Shown: positions 20,598 through 29,772, numbered from the stretch's first letter. The stretch: 64,000 bases of DNA from Pseudomonas deceptionensis (GCF_900106095.1 NZ_FNUD01000002.1:1199501-1263500), one strand, 5' to 3'. The notes: generated from the letters alone by a model not told the origin. Translations and numbers: made by a program.

Positions 20598-20684
20598 GTG
20601 GGAGCCAGCCTGCTGGCGAAAGCAGCGCTTCGGTGTGCCAGAACTGCCTCGCGGCCTGCCTTCGCGGGCAGGCCCGCTCCCACA
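20598..20684. repeat. Palindromic repeat, family B (GTGGGAGC type), diverged copy
   Basis: Inverted ends GTGGGAGCCAGCCTGCTGGCGAA and TTCGCGGGCAGGCCCGCTCCCAC enclose about 40 bases (first 20 bases of each arm differ slightly from other copies). It sits between the convergent pilT and NlpC/P60 genes, starting four bases after the pilT stop. Confidence 0.8.
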
Positions 20685-20700
20685 GATCAGGTGTGATGCT

Positions 20701-21360
20701 TTAGCGTTGCACAACCTGCAGCGGTGTTTTCTCTTTAGGGAGTACACGCTTGGCGACCACGTAGTGGCTCTGCCAGTAAGGCTTGTTCAGGGTGTCGATG
20801 GTTACCGACTTGCCCCGACGCGGAGCATGGATAAACCGGTCGTTGCCCAGGTAGATGGCGACATGGTTGACCTTGCGGCTCTTGATGTTGAAAAACAGCA
20901 AGTCGCCTGGTTTCAGATCCTTGCGTTCGATCTTTTGCCCATGACCGCTGGCCATTTCGCTGGAGGTGCGAGGCAAATCGACTGCCGACACGTCGTTAAA
21001 GGCATATTTGACCAGCCCGCTGCAGTCAAACCCTTTACTTGGGCTGCTGCCGCCCCAACGATAAGGGGTACCCAACACGTTTACAGCGCGGCTCAAAACC
21101 GTGCTGCTCTGCTTGTTGGCGGCGGCCAGTGAAGCGGTCGCAATTTTGCCGGGGGCTTTGCGGTGGGCTTTACTGGACGCAGGACGTGCTACGGTTTTGC
21201 TCGTGGTCTTGCTGTTAGAGGCTACAACGGTGGCGTTCGCAGATGATTTTGCGGTGTAGCCAGTGAAGCCTGTAGGAAGATGTTGCTCACGATTGGTGGC
21301 GTGGGCGGCCAGTGGCAATAATAGGCAAATGGTTAGCCATGTCTTGAATATAGGACGCAT
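20701..21360 (-). CDS. NlpC/P60 family cell-wall endopeptidase, exported
   Basis: A 219-residue secreted C40 peptidase. Residues 1-21 are a signal peptide (LTICLLLPLAAHA). A low-complexity Ser/Thr/Lys/Ala linker runs to about residue 85. The NlpC/P60 domain follows with catalytic Cys113 in KGFDCSGLVKYAF and His166 in KVNHVAIYLGN; H178 in RFIHAPR may complete the triad. Such enzymes cut gamma-D-Glu-diaminopimelate bonds in peptidoglycan. It is convergent with pilT. Confidence 0.92.
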   Translation of the reverse strand: MRPIFKTWLTICLLLPLAAHATNREQHLPTGFTGYTAKSSANATVVASNSKTTSKTVARPASSKAHRKAPGKIATASLAAANKQSSTVLSRAVNVLGTPYRWGGSSPSKGFDCSGLVKYAFNDVSAVDLPRTSSEMASGHGQKIERKDLKPGDLLFFNIKSRKVNHVAIYLGNDRFIHAPRRGKSVTIDTLNKPYWQSHYVVAKRVLPKEKTPLQVVQR

Positions 21361-21612
21361 TCGGCAGGGCTCAATGGTTATAAACGCGAAACTTTATAAC
21401 AGCTTTTTTGTCCTTTCTCAGGCCATTTGTCGGTTGGACTATGGGGTCAAATTCCGCAAACGTGGTGGCAAATTGTCACATGGCAACGGTGCAGGTCAGG
21501 TACTACAAGGCTTTGCGCCAATTCTTGTAAGACACTTTTACCTGTTGCGCGACAGTAAAAAAGTCACAAAAAAAACCACAATATTTTTCTATCAACAGCA
21601 AAGAGGGCATTC

Positions 21613-22029
21613 ATGAGCGGCTATCGAGATGATGTACAGCGCGATACTCACAGCAAAGTGCTGGGCTATTTGCTGTGGATTTTTGGTTTTCTGGGGGCGC
21701 ACCGCTTCTATTACGGCAAGCCGGTAACCGGGACGATCTGGTTTTTCACCCTGGGCTTGCTGGGTATTGGCTGGTTGATCGACCTGTTCCTGATCCCGAG
21801 CATGGATCGTGAAGCCGACCTGCGTTTCACCTCAGGTGACACCGACTACAGCGTGGCCTGGATTCTACTGACGTTTCTGGGGTTGTTCGGCGTACACCGC
21901 ATGTACATGGGCAAATGGATCACGGGGATCATTTACCTGTTTACCGGTGGTTTGTTCCTGATCGGTATCCTTTATGACTTCTGGACCTTGAACGAGCAGA
22001 TCTCGATCAAGAACGCCGAGCGTCGTTAA
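21613..22029 (+). CDS. TM2 domain-containing membrane protein
   Basis: A 138-residue membrane protein with two TM2 units: KVLGYLLWIFGFLGAHRFYYGK and then VAWILLTFLGLFGVHRMYMGKW, each followed by a second helix. The HRFYxGK-type motif (here HRFYYGK and HRMYMGK) defines the domain. Function is unknown. A ribosome site AGAGGG precedes the ATG. The 252-base gap upstream is AT-rich and likely holds its promoter and that of the divergent NlpC/P60 gene. Confidence 0.85.
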   Translation: MSGYRDDVQRDTHSKVLGYLLWIFGFLGAHRFYYGKPVTGTIWFFTLGLLGIGWLIDLFLIPSMDREADLRFTSGDTDYSVAWILLTFLGLFGVHRMYMGKWITGIIYLFTGGLFLIGILYDFWTLNEQISIKNAERR

Positions 22030-22046
22030 CTCACAAGCCCTGCCCC

Positions 22047-22099
22047 TGTGGGAACGAGCCTGCTTGCGAATGATCTTCGCGAGCAGGCTCGCTCCCATG
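22047..22099. repeat. Palindromic repeat, family B, copy 2
   Basis: Arms GTGGGAACGAGCCTGC and GCAGGCTCGCTCCCA surround a short TGATCTT-like centre. It sits between the convergent TM2 gene and pyrC'. Confidence 0.88.
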
Positions 22100-22121
22100 A
22101 CGACAGGTTGTTTGTACCGCG

Positions 22122-23393
22122 TTAGCCTTCGAAACTGATCCGGCCATCCACCAGCGTGTAACGCACGGCACTCGGCAGGCAATGGCCGAGGAACGCGCAG
22201 TTGTCGCCTTTGGAAAGCCAGGTTTCACCGGCTACGGTCGAGGCCGCCGGATCAAACAGGACCAGGTCCGCAGGCGCACCCACCGCCAGCTTGCCGGCAG
22301 GCAGGCGCAGGGCCTGAGCCGGGCCGGCGCTGAGACGCGCAAGCAGTGTCGGCAAATCGAGCAAACCGTCTTCCACCAGGGTCATGGCCAACGGCAGCAG
22401 CAGTTCAACACTGCTCATGCCCGGTTCGGTCGCGGCGAACGGTGCCAGTTTGGCGTCGCGTTCGTGAGGCTGGTGATGGCTGGAGATGGCTTGCACCACA
22501 CCCGATTTCACTGCCTCGCGCAGACCGTCGCGATCGGCACGGGTGCGCAGCGGCGGTTGCACGTGATAAACGCTGGAGAAATCCACCAGTGCTTCATCCG
22601 TGAGGATCAACTGGTACAAGGCCACATCGGCCGTGACTTTCAGGCCGCGAGCCTGGGCCTGGGCGATCAGGGCCACACCCCGGGCGCTGGTCAGCTGGCT
22701 GAAGTGTGCACGCACGCCGCTTTGCTCAACCAGCAGCAGGTCGCGGGCCAGGGCCACGGTTTCGGCAGTTTCAGGAATGCCCGGCAAACCGCGGAACGCC
22801 GCCATCGGGCCGTCGTGGGCAATGCCGCCTTCTGCCAGGTCGCGGTCCTGGGAGTGGAAGATCACCGTCAGGTCGAACGTTGCGGCGTATTCCAGCGCCC
22901 GGCACAGGGTGCGGGTGTTGGTGAAACTGTTGAGGCCGTTGCCGAAGGCGACGCAGCCGGCGTCACGCAGCGCAATCAGTTCTGCCAGCTGTTCGCCGTC
23001 CAGGCCTTTGCTCAGTGCCCCGATCGGGAACACTTTGCAGTTGCCGGCTTCACGGGCACGGTCAAGGATCAGCTCGGCGACCGCCGAGGTATCCAGGACT
23101 GGCTTGGTGTGCGGCGGGCAACACAGGCTGGTGACGCCACCGGCCGCAGCTGCGCGGGTTTCGCTGGCAATGGTGCCTTTGCGGCTGTAACCCGGCTCGC
23201 GCAGGGCGACATTCAGGTCAACCAGCCCGGGAGCGGCCACCAGGCCTTTGGCCTCGATGGTCTGGGTCGGGGTGAAACCGGCTGGCGCTGCGCCAATGGC
23301 AATGATCTTGCCGGCTTCCAGATGCAGGTCTGTCACTTGATCCAGTTGGCTGGTCGGATCAATCACGCGGGCGCCGAGAATGCTGAGCTTCAC
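22122..23393 (-). CDS. pyrC': Dihydroorotase-like protein PyrC' (non-catalytic partner of aspartate transcarbamoylase)
   Basis: A 423-residue amidohydrolase-fold protein. Active dihydroorotases have an HxH zinc motif after the first strand; here the block is [13 protein letters not shown], with N61 and A63 in place of the two histidines, so metal binding at that site is lost. In P. putida the equivalent pyrC' product is known to be inactive as a dihydroorotase and needed for assembly of active aspartate transcarbamoylase. The gene overlaps the pyrB stop by 4 bases, in line with a stoichiometric complex. Confidence 0.93.
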   Translation of the reverse strand: MKLSILGARVIDPTSQLDQVTDLHLEAGKIIAIGAAPAGFTPTQTIEAKGLVAAPGLVDLNVALREPGYSRKGTIASETRAAAAGGVTSLCCPPHTKPVLDTSAVAELILDRAREAGNCKVFPIGALSKGLDGEQLAELIALRDAGCVAFGNGLNSFTNTRTLCRALEYAATFDLTVIFHSQDRDLAEGGIAHDGPMAAFRGLPGIPETAETVALARDLLLVEQSGVRAHFSQLTSARGVALIAQAQARGLKVTADVALYQLILTDEALVDFSSVYHVQPPLRTRADRDGLREAVKSGVVQAISSHHQPHERDAKLAPFAATEPGMSSVELLLPLAMTLVEDGLLDLPTLLARLSAGPAQALRLPAGKLAVGAPADLVLFDPAASTVAGETWLSKGDNCAFLGHCLPSAVRYTLVDGRISFEG

Positions 23394-24394
23394 TGGGCGT
23401 TCTCCTGTTCGAATTGGCGCTGGGCGGTTTGCCCGCTCATGGTCATGGACAACACGGCCATGCGCACGGCGATACCGTAGGTGACCTGGTTGAGAATGAC
23501 CGATTGCGGACCATCGGCTACCGCCGATTCAATCTCGACCCCTCGGTTGATCGGGCCCGGGTGCATCACGATGCAATCGGGTTTGGCGCCGGCCAGGCGG
23601 GCAGTGGTCAGGCCGAACAGGCGGTAGAACTCGCCTTCGCTCGGCAGCAGGCCGCCCGACATGCGCTCGCGCTGAAGGCGCAGCATGATGACCACGTCGA
23701 CGTCTTTCAGGCCTTCGGTCATGTCGGTGTAGACCTTCACGCCGTATTGCTCGATGCCGATCGGCAGCAGGGTTTTGGGCGCGATCACACGGATGTCCGG
23801 GCAGCCGAGGGTCTTGAGGGCGATCATGTTCGAGCGCGCCACCCGCGAGTGCAGGATGTCGCCGACAATGGCCACCGACAGGTTTTCAAAGCTGCCCTTG
23901 TGCCGGCGGATGGTCAGCATGTCGAGCATGCCCTGTGTCGGGTGAGCGTGGCGGCCGTCGCCACCGTTGATGATCGCGACCTGCGGGCACACGTGCTCGG
24001 CGATGAAGTGTGCGGCACCGGAGTCGCCGTGGCGTACCACGAACATGTCGGCGGCCATGGCTTCAAGGTTGCGCAGGGTGTCGAGCAGAGTTTCGCCCTT
24101 GCTCGCGGACGAGGTCGACACGTTCAGCGTGATCACGTCGGCAGACAGGCGCTGGGCGGCCATCTCAAAGGTGGTGCGGGTGCGGGTGGAGTTTTCAAAG
24201 AACACGTTGCACACGGTCTTGCCGCGCAGCAACGGGACTTTTTTCACCGCCCGGGCGCCGACTTCGAGGAACGAGTCTGCGGTGTCGAGGATTTCAGTCA
24301 GCAGCTCACGGCGCAAACCGTCGAGCGACAGAAAGTGGCGCAGCTGGCCCTGATCATTGAGCTGCAGCGGGCGCTTGGCGTCTGTAGGCGTCAT
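23390..24394 (-). CDS. pyrB: Aspartate carbamoyltransferase catalytic chain PyrB
   Basis: A 334-residue enzyme joining carbamoyl phosphate and aspartate in pyrimidine synthesis. The carbamoyl-phosphate motif is S69-T-R-T-R-T74 in [35 protein letters not shown] and [11 protein letters not shown] are the further active-site blocks. The N-terminal extension of about 15 residues is typical of pseudomonad PyrB. It lies between pyrR (12 bases upstream) and pyrC'. Confidence 0.97.
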   Translation of the reverse strand: MTPTDAKRPLQLNDQGQLRHFLSLDGLRRELLTEILDTADSFLEVGARAVKKVPLLRGKTVCNVFFENSTRTRTTFEMAAQRLSADVITLNVSTSSASKGETLLDTLRNLEAMAADMFVVRHGDSGAAHFIAEHVCPQVAIINGGDGRHAHPTQGMLDMLTIRRHKGSFENLSVAIVGDILHSRVARSNMIALKTLGCPDIRVIAPKTLLPIGIEQYGVKVYTDMTEGLKDVDVVIMLRLQRERMSGGLLPSEGEFYRLFGLTTARLAGAKPDCIVMHPGPINRGVEIESAVADGPQSVILNQVTYGIAVRMAVLSMTMSGQTAQRQFEQENAQ

Positions 24395-24406
24395 CGCAAT
24401 GGTCTC

Positions 24407-24913
24407 TTAGAGGGCGAGGTCTTGAAGTTCGAGTGTCAGTGGTTCCGGGCCGGACAATTTTACCCGCTCGGACGGTTTGAGTGGCAAGGTTGCCCCCACC
24501 ACATCGGGGCGGATCGGCAGCTCGGCGGCGTCCAGGTCCAGAAGGCTGACCAGGGTCACACTGGCGGGACGACCGTAGTCGAACAATTCGTTGAGTGCGG
24601 CGCGGATGGTTCGACCGCTCATCAGCACATCGTCGATCAGCACCAGGTGCTGGCTTTCGATTTCAAACGGCAGCTCGGAAGGGCGCACTTGCGGGTGCAG
24701 GCCGTTCTGGCTGAAGTCATCTCGGTAGAACGACACGTCCAGTGTGCCCAGCGGTGCGTCACTGTTCAGGGCGCGCAACAGCGCCTGGGCAACCCAGATA
24801 CCGCCGGTGCGAATACCGATAAAACGTGGCTCGGTGATACCGCGACGGGCCAGATGGGCCTTGAGGTCGAGGGCCATCTGAGAGATCAGTTCAGCAGGGA
24901 CAGGCAGGATCAT
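24407..24913 (-). CDS. pyrR: PyrR bifunctional regulator / uracil phosphoribosyltransferase
   Basis: A 168-residue phosphoribosyltransferase-fold protein. The PRPP-binding loop is [19 protein letters not shown] (about 89-107), and [16 protein letters not shown] is the second conserved block. PyrR proteins bind UMP and RNA in Gram-positive bacteria; in Pseudomonas a role in controlling the pyr genes is proposed. A good ribosome site (AAGGAG) precedes the ATG. First gene of pyrR-pyrB-pyrC'. Confidence 0.94.
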   Translation of the reverse strand: MILPVPAELISQMALDLKAHLARRGITEPRFIGIRTGGIWVAQALLRALNSDAPLGTLDVSFYRDDFSQNGLHPQVRPSELPFEIESQHLVLIDDVLMSGRTIRAALNELFDYGRPASVTLVSLLDLDAAELPIRPDVVGATLPLKPSERVKLSGPEPLTLELQDLAL

Positions 24914-24996
24914 GGTGGCTCCTTAAAAGGCCCGCGCAGCAGAGTGTGCAGCGGCGGGCGCAAACAATGAGGCGCGTCATTCATACGAACGCAGAG

Positions 24997-25437
24997 TCAG
25001 TCTTGGGATTGAACCGGGTTTGCGTCGAGCCAGCCTTGAAGCACCAGTTTGGCGGCGATGGCATCAACGGGGTTGTCGCGGTAAGTGCCGCGCTGGCCGC
25101 CCTGGGCCCGGCGTTCGCCTTTGGCCTCGAAGGTGGTCAGGCGTTCATCATGGGTAAACACTGGCAGATTGAAACGGCCATTGAGGCGGTTGGCAAATTT
25201 TTGCGCCCGGGCGCAGAACTCGCTCGGGGTGCCGTCCATGTTCAGGGGCATGCCGACCACCATCGCGTCGGGCTGCCATTCCTTGATCAGTTTTTCGATC
25301 TCTTCCCATTTCGGGATGCCGTTTTCGGCTTTCAAGTTGCACAGCTCGCGGGCCTGGCCGGTAATCATCTGGCCGACAGCAACGCCGATGGATCGTGTGC
25401 CGTAGTCGAAGCCCAGCAGTAAGCGAAGGCTGGCCAT
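24997..25437 (-). CDS. ruvX: RuvX/YqgF RNase H-fold nuclease
   Basis: A 146-residue YqgF family protein, implicated in processing of the 16S rRNA precursor 5' end and a proposed Holliday-junction resolvase. It begins LLGFDYGTRSIGVAVG with the first catalytic Asp; VVGMPLNMDGTPSEF and VFTHDERLTTFEA hold the other conserved motifs, and PVDAIAAKLVLQGWLD ends the domain. The ATG overlaps the stop of algH by one base. Confidence 0.94.
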   Translation of the reverse strand: MASLRLLLGFDYGTRSIGVAVGQMITGQARELCNLKAENGIPKWEEIEKLIKEWQPDAMVVGMPLNMDGTPSEFCARAQKFANRLNGRFNLPVFTHDERLTTFEAKGERRAQGGQRGTYRDNPVDAIAAKLVLQGWLDANPVQSQD

Positions 25438-26009
25438 CAGGAATGGCCTGCTTGACGGGTTAGCAAATTGAGGTTCACTCCGAGGTGTTTGGCGGCCGCG
25501 TCGAGGCGCAGCTCGCTTGGGGTTTCAAACAGAATGTGGGCGGAATATGGGCAGGTCAGCCATGCGTTGTCGACCAGCTCGGCCTCCAGTTGGCCGGCTT
25601 CCCACCCGGCATAGCCCAGGCAAATCAGGCTGCGGTGCGGGCCGCGCCCGTCAGCAATACTGAACAGCACATCGGCGGACGTGCTCAGGGCCAGCCCGTC
25701 GTCGAGCTCGGCCGTGGCATCAAAGCTGATGCCCGAGGGGTGCAGCACAAAACCACGGTCAATCATCACCGGCCCACCGCCATAAATCGGCACGTGCTGG
25801 CAGAGGGGCGAAGAGAGTTTTTCCGGGCGCAACTGCTCAAGAATATCCGCCAGGCTCAGCTCCAGCGGGCGGTTGACCACCAGCCCCATGGCCCCATTGG
25901 CCGTATGCTCGACGATGTAGGTCAAGGTCTGGGCAAAGTTCGGGTCAGCCATATGCGGCATGGCGATCAGGAATTGATGCTTGAGGTAGGTCGGGGCGTG
26001 GTTCTTCAT
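25437..26009 (-). CDS. algH: YqgE/AlgH family protein
   Basis: A 190-residue protein of the DUF179 (YqgE/AlgH) family; named for an effect on alginate production in P. aeruginosa, molecular function unclear. TYLKHQFLIAMPHMADPNFAQTLTYIVEH is the family start, GAMGLVVNRP and YGGGPVMIDRGFVLHP follow, and GYAGWEAGQLEAELVDNAWL is the C-terminal block. I use the ATG at 26009, since homologues begin MK..PTYLKH; the frame is open 12 codons further. Confidence 0.93.
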   Translation of the reverse strand: MKNHAPTYLKHQFLIAMPHMADPNFAQTLTYIVEHTANGAMGLVVNRPLELSLADILEQLRPEKLSSPLCQHVPIYGGGPVMIDRGFVLHPSGISFDATAELDDGLALSTSADVLFSIADGRGPHRSLICLGYAGWEAGQLEAELVDNAWLTCPYSAHILFETPSELRLDAAAKHLGVNLNLLTRQAGHS

Positions 26010-26067
26010 GAGTATTAGTGTGGCGCTGGCAAGCGGAACTGACAAGTTGGCGAGTGATAAAAGCCTT

Positions 26068-26106
26068 TGTAGCCGCTGCCGAAGGCTGCGATAAGGTCCG
26101 CAGGAC
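26068..26106. repeat. Half of a family A palindromic repeat
   Basis: TGTAGCCGCTGCCGAAGGCTG and GCGATAAGGTCC are present, followed by a short GGACC-type turn, but the inverted partner end is missing. A complete family B copy follows 20 bases later. Confidence 0.75.
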
Positions 26107-26126
26107 CCGCCCCATCAAACGGCAAC

Positions 26127-26179
26127 TGTGGGAGCGAGCCTGCTCGCGAAGGTCGTTCGCGAGCAGGCTCGCTCCCACA
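26127..26179. repeat. Palindromic repeat, family B, copy 3
   Basis: Near-perfect palindrome with arms GTGGGAGCGAGCCTGCTCGC and GCGAGCAGGCTCGCTCCCAC and a short central AAGGTCGTT. It lies between the start of algH and the stop of the tonB-like gene. Confidence 0.92.
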
Positions 26180-26218
26180 ATAGGGCTGGCCTGCAACAGA
26201 GTATCTACAGGTTTTATC

Positions 26219-27118
26219 TCAGTTGCTGGAAAGCCGGTCGCCCTGGGCGAATTTCCAGGTGCGGATGATTTCCAGCCGGTCGATATCTGACAGGTCGCCG
26301 GTGAAGGGTGCAAAGGGGGCGGCCAGGCGCACGATGCGCTGCGCGGCCTGATCCAGCAGCGGTTGCCCCGAGGACTCAAGCACCAGCACTTCATGCAGCG
26401 AGCCATCGCGGTTGATCGACACCAGCAGGCGCAGCTTGCCGTAGATCTTTTCCCTGCGGGCCTGCTCGGGGTAGTTGAGGTTGCCGATACGCTCGATTTT
26501 CTTGCGCCAGTCCTCTTTGTACCAGGCGCCCTTGTCGCGCATGGTCGAGGCCGCGCTCATGCGGTAGATCTTCGGGCGTTTGGCGTACAGCTGCTGCTCG
26601 TTGGCCAGTTCGGCTTCGAGGCTGGAAATCTCGCTGGACAGCTGGGAGCTGTCGAACGTCGGGATATTGGCCTTGGGCGCCGCTTCGGTTTTGACCTTTT
26701 GCGGCTGGCTCGGGGCTTTTTTCGGGGTTGGCGCTACCGTGGTCACGGCGGCCTTGGGGGCGGCCTGGGTCTGCTCGGGCCTGGCGGCAGGCGGCGGGGT
26801 GACCTTTTTTACGATGTTGTCCTGGAAGGGCGCAATTTCAGTGGTCTTGGGCACGGCTTTCTTGTCCAGCGTGCCGCTGCCCTGCTGGTTGTCCTTGGCT
26901 AGAAAGTCCGCCTTTTCCGGGGCTTTTTCGCTTTTGAAGGTGGAGAGGGTGATCTCCAGGGTTTTGCTGATCTGCTTGGGCTCGCTCATGCTGAACCCCA
27001 CACCCACGATCACCGCGATATGAAGCAACGCTGCGATAAACAGGGTAAATCCCAGGCGATCGGCCGCGCGCACGCCTTTATGGCTGAGCTCAGGGGGCAG
27101 GTCGCTGGGGAGTGTCAT
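26219..27118 (-). CDS. TonB-like energy transducer
   Basis: A 299-residue protein with a cytoplasmic tail of about 25 residues and one membrane helix (FTLFIAALLHIAVIVGVGF). A long periplasmic Pro/Lys/Ala-rich linker (TPPPAARPEQTQAAPKAAV region) follows, then a TonB C-terminal domain (YPEQARREKIYGKLRLLVSIN). The helix contains a His (LLHIAV), as in TonB. In P. aeruginosa the gene at this place is called tonB3 and affects twitching motility. I place the start at 27118, downstream of gshB; a longer frame would run into gshB. Confidence 0.88.
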   Translation of the reverse strand: MTLPSDLPPELSHKGVRAADRLGFTLFIAALLHIAVIVGVGFSMSEPKQISKTLEITLSTFKSEKAPEKADFLAKDNQQGSGTLDKKAVPKTTEIAPFQDNIVKKVTPPPAARPEQTQAAPKAAVTTVAPTPKKAPSQPQKVKTEAAPKANIPTFDSSQLSSEISSLEAELANEQQLYAKRPKIYRMSAASTMRDKGAWYKEDWRKKIERIGNLNYPEQARREKIYGKLRLLVSINRDGSLHEVLVLESSGQPLLDQAAQRIVRLAAPFAPFTGDLSDIDRLEIIRTWKFAQGDRLSSN

Positions 27119-27194
27119 GGCAAAAAGACCAACATCGCGGGTTTCACAGGCTGCGCATGATAGCGCAATGTTGGTCGTTTTCTGGAGGTTGCAA

Positions 27195-28148
27195 TCAGCG
27201 TGCGGCGAGCTTGCGCTCAATGGCGTCCATCAGCAGGGCGCCGATATTGGTGCCGAACGCATTGTCGATCTCGCGGATACAGGTCGGGCTGGTGACGTTG
27301 ATTTCCGTCAGGTGCTCGCCGATCACGTCCAGGCCAACGAACAGCAGGCCTTTTTCACGCAGCGTCGGGCCGACCTGGGCGGCAATCCAGCGGTCCTTGT
27401 CGCTCAACGGACGGGCTTCGCCACGGCCGCCAGCGGCCAGGTTGCCGCGCGTTTCGCCAGCTGCCGGAATGCGGGCCAGGCAGTATGGAACTGGCTCGCC
27501 GTCGATCATCAGGATGCGTTTGTCGCCGTCCTTGATTGCCGGCAAATAGCCTTGCGCCATGATCTGTTGGGTGCCGTTGGCGGTCAGGGTTTCGAGAATC
27601 ACTGACAGGTTCGGATCGCCCACCCGGTGACGGAAAATCGACGTCCCGCCCATGCCGTCCAGCGGCTTGAGGATCACGTCGCCGTGTTTGGCTGCGAATT
27701 CACGCAATACATCGGCGCGGCGGCTGACCACGGTCGGTGGCGTGCACTGGGTGAACTGGGTGGCGAACAGTTTTTCGTTGCAGTCGCGCAGGCTTTGCGG
27801 CTTGTTGACGATCAGCACGCCATCGCGCTCGGCTTGCTCTAGCAAGTAGGTCGAGTACACGAACTCCATGTCGAAGGGCGGGTCCTTGCGCATCAGGATC
27901 ACGTCCAGATCGCTCAGGGCCGTGTCGGTCTCGGCGTCCAGCTCAAACCATTTTTCCGGGTTGGCGAACACCTTGAGCGGCTTCATCCGTGCGCGGGCCT
28001 TGCCTTCATTCAGGTAAAGGTCCTGCTGTTCCATATAGAACAGGGTCCAGCCGCGATCCTGGGCGGCCAGCAACATGGCCAGCGAGCTATCCTTTTTATA
28101 GGAGATGCCCGCAATGGGGTCCATGACAATCCCGACTCGAACGCTCAT
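27195..28148 (-). CDS. gshB: Glutathione synthetase GshB
   Basis: A 317-residue ATP-grasp ligase that adds glycine to gamma-glutamylcysteine. VGIVMDPIAGISYKKDSSLAML is the characteristic start; DVILMRKDPPFDMEFVYSTYLLE, VILKPLDGMGGTSIFR (ATP-grasp) and EINVTSPTCIREID (metal/glutathione site) are intact. It is divergent from pilG, with 247 bases between the two starts. Confidence 0.97.
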   Translation of the reverse strand: MSVRVGIVMDPIAGISYKKDSSLAMLLAAQDRGWTLFYMEQQDLYLNEGKARARMKPLKVFANPEKWFELDAETDTALSDLDVILMRKDPPFDMEFVYSTYLLEQAERDGVLIVNKPQSLRDCNEKLFATQFTQCTPPTVVSRRADVLREFAAKHGDVILKPLDGMGGTSIFRHRVGDPNLSVILETLTANGTQQIMAQGYLPAIKDGDKRILMIDGEPVPYCLARIPAAGETRGNLAAGGRGEARPLSDKDRWIAAQVGPTLREKGLLFVGLDVIGEHLTEINVTSPTCIREIDNAFGTNIGALLMDAIERKLAAR

Positions 28149-28395
28149 GGCTAATTCCTCAAATAAATAGTGGGCGCAAAGGCTTTGAAAAGTGGCGCCA
28201 GAGTGGCGCTGAGTGTGGCCCCGGTCAAGGAAAAACCACCTGCTCCAGACTGCCTGGGGGCCTCCGATAGATTGAAGGTCGTGACTGTGCTAAAAAGGCT
28301 CGCACAGTACTTGCAGCCCTTGTCCATCAAGGTGTTGGGGTTTTAGGCCGCATAGTTGTAACAAAATGGGTCGCCGTGGCGATGGTAGAGCACAT

Positions 28396-28803
28396 ATGGA
28401 AAAGCATTCCAGCGCCTTGAAGGTGATGGTGATTGACGATTCAAAAACCATTCGCCGCACCGCCGAAACACTGCTGAAAAACGTGGGCTGCGAAGTCATT
28501 ACCGCCATCGATGGTTTTGATGCGCTGGCCAAGATTGTCGACCATCATCCACACATCATCTTTGTCGACATCATGATGCCGCGTCTGGATGGCTATCAAA
28601 CCTGTGCACTGATCAAGAGCAACCGGGCATTCAAATCGACCCCCGTGATTATGCTGTCGTCCAAGGACGGCCTGTTCGACAAGGCCAAGGGGCGGATTGT
28701 GGGCTCTGATCAATTTTTGACCAAGCCCTTCAGCCGCGATGAGCTGCTGAGCGCAATCAGGGCTCATGTGCCAGCCTTCAATATCGTACAAACTGCTCAA
28801 TGA
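28396..28803 (+). CDS. pilG: Twitching motility response regulator PilG
   Basis: A 135-residue CheY-like single receiver domain of the Chp chemosensory pathway. The acid pocket is in LKVMVIDDSKTIRR, the phosphorylated Asp in IIFVDIMMPRLDGYQTC, and the conserved Lys in FLTKPFSRDEL. In P. aeruginosa PilG acts positively on pilus extension and cAMP. I start at MEKHSSALK (28396); the frame is open ten codons earlier. First gene of pilG-pilH-pilI-pilJ-chpA-chpC. Confidence 0.96.
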   Translation: MEKHSSALKVMVIDDSKTIRRTAETLLKNVGCEVITAIDGFDALAKIVDHHPHIIFVDIMMPRLDGYQTCALIKSNRAFKSTPVIMLSSKDGLFDKAKGRIVGSDQFLTKPFSRDELLSAIRAHVPAFNIVQTAQ

Positions 28804-28844
28804 CCCCGGCCAGCCGGCTAATCATCTTATAAATGGGGAACACC

Positions 28845-29222
28845 ATGGCTCGCATTCTGATCGTCGATGATTCGCCGACCGAAATGTACAAATTGACCGG
28901 CATGCTGGAAAAGCACGGCCATGTAGTACTCAAGGCTGAAAACGGCGCAGATGGCGTCGCACTGGCGCGTCAGGAAAAACCCGATGTGGTGTTGATGGAT
29001 ATCGTGATGCCGGGCCTCAATGGCTTTCAGGCCACCCGTCAACTGACCAAAGACCCCGAAACCAGCTACATCCCGGTGATCGTCGTGACCACCAAAGACC
29101 AGGAAACCGACATGGTCTGGGCACAGCGCCAGGGTGCCAAGGGCTACCTGACCAAGCCGGTGGATGAAGAAAAGCTGATCCTGAAGGTGAAGAAAGTGCT
29201 GGAAGAAAACCCTCCAAAATGA
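28845..29222 (+). CDS. pilH: Twitching motility response regulator PilH
   Basis: A 125-residue CheY-like receiver. ARILIVDDSPTEMYKLTGML holds the acid pocket, VVLMDIVMPGLNGFQATRQL the phosphorylated Asp, VVTTKDQETDMVW the switch Thr, and YLTKPVDEEKL the Lys. In P. aeruginosa PilH opposes PilG, acting as a phosphate sink or retraction signal. The ATG at 28845 follows a GGGGAAC ribosome-site region; an in-frame ATG four codons earlier is less likely. Confidence 0.96.
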   Translation: MARILIVDDSPTEMYKLTGMLEKHGHVVLKAENGADGVALARQEKPDVVLMDIVMPGLNGFQATRQLTKDPETSYIPVIVVTTKDQETDMVWAQRQGAKGYLTKPVDEEKLILKVKKVLEENPPK

Positions 29223-29232
29223 CGGCCACCCT

Positions 29233-29772
29233 ATGCCTGGCGCACTGACTGCCTTCGAACTGCTGCTAGAAATCGACCAGCGCTGTCGATCGCTGGCGGC
29301 GGGCCTGGCGCCTGCGCAAGCGCAGCTCGACACCTGGAGCGGTATCGGCTTTCGGATCGGCGAGCATTGTTTTGTGGCGCCGATGGGCGAAATTGCCGAA
29401 ATCCTCCATGAGCCTCGGTTCACCTTGTTGCCGGGGGTAAAACCCTGGGTCAAGGGCGTGGCCAATTTGCGCGGGCAACTGCTGCCGATCATGGATCTGT
29501 GCGGCTTTTTCGGGGTTGAGCTGTCGCCCTTGCGCAAACAGCGCCGGGTGCTGGTGCTGGAATACAAAGACGTGTTTGTCGGGTTGCAGGTCGATGAAGT
29601 ACAGGGCATGCAGCACTTCGCCCACGCCGACCTCAATACTGGCACGCAGGCATTGCCCCACCCCATGTTTGCGCCCTATGTGCAGGGCCATTTTGCCGAA
29701 GAGCACCCCTGGTGGGTGTTCAGCCCCTTTGCCCTGGCCCGGGCGCCGCAGTTCTGGGCGGTGGCAGTGTGA
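29233..29772 (+). CDS. pilI: CheW-like adaptor PilI
   Basis: A 179-residue CheW-domain protein that couples the receptor PilJ to the ChpA kinase. GFRIGEHCFVAPMGEIAEIL, LLPGVKPWVKGVANLRGQLLPIMDL and RRVLVLEYKDVFVGLQVDEVQGM are CheW-fold blocks, including the receptor-binding GVANLRG strand. It is 10 bases after pilH. Confidence 0.94.
   Translation: MPGALTAFELLLEIDQRCRSLAAGLAPAQAQLDTWSGIGFRIGEHCFVAPMGEIAEILHEPRFTLLPGVKPWVKGVANLRGQLLPIMDLCGFFGVELSPLRKQRRVLVLEYKDVFVGLQVDEVQGMQHFAHADLNTGTQALPHPMFAPYVQGHFAEEHPWWVFSPFALARAPQFWAVAV

Noticed and set aside
22182..24970. Two long plus-strand frames over pyrC' and pyrB-pyrR
   Set aside because: Opposite-strand shadows; the minus-strand proteins are clear family members.
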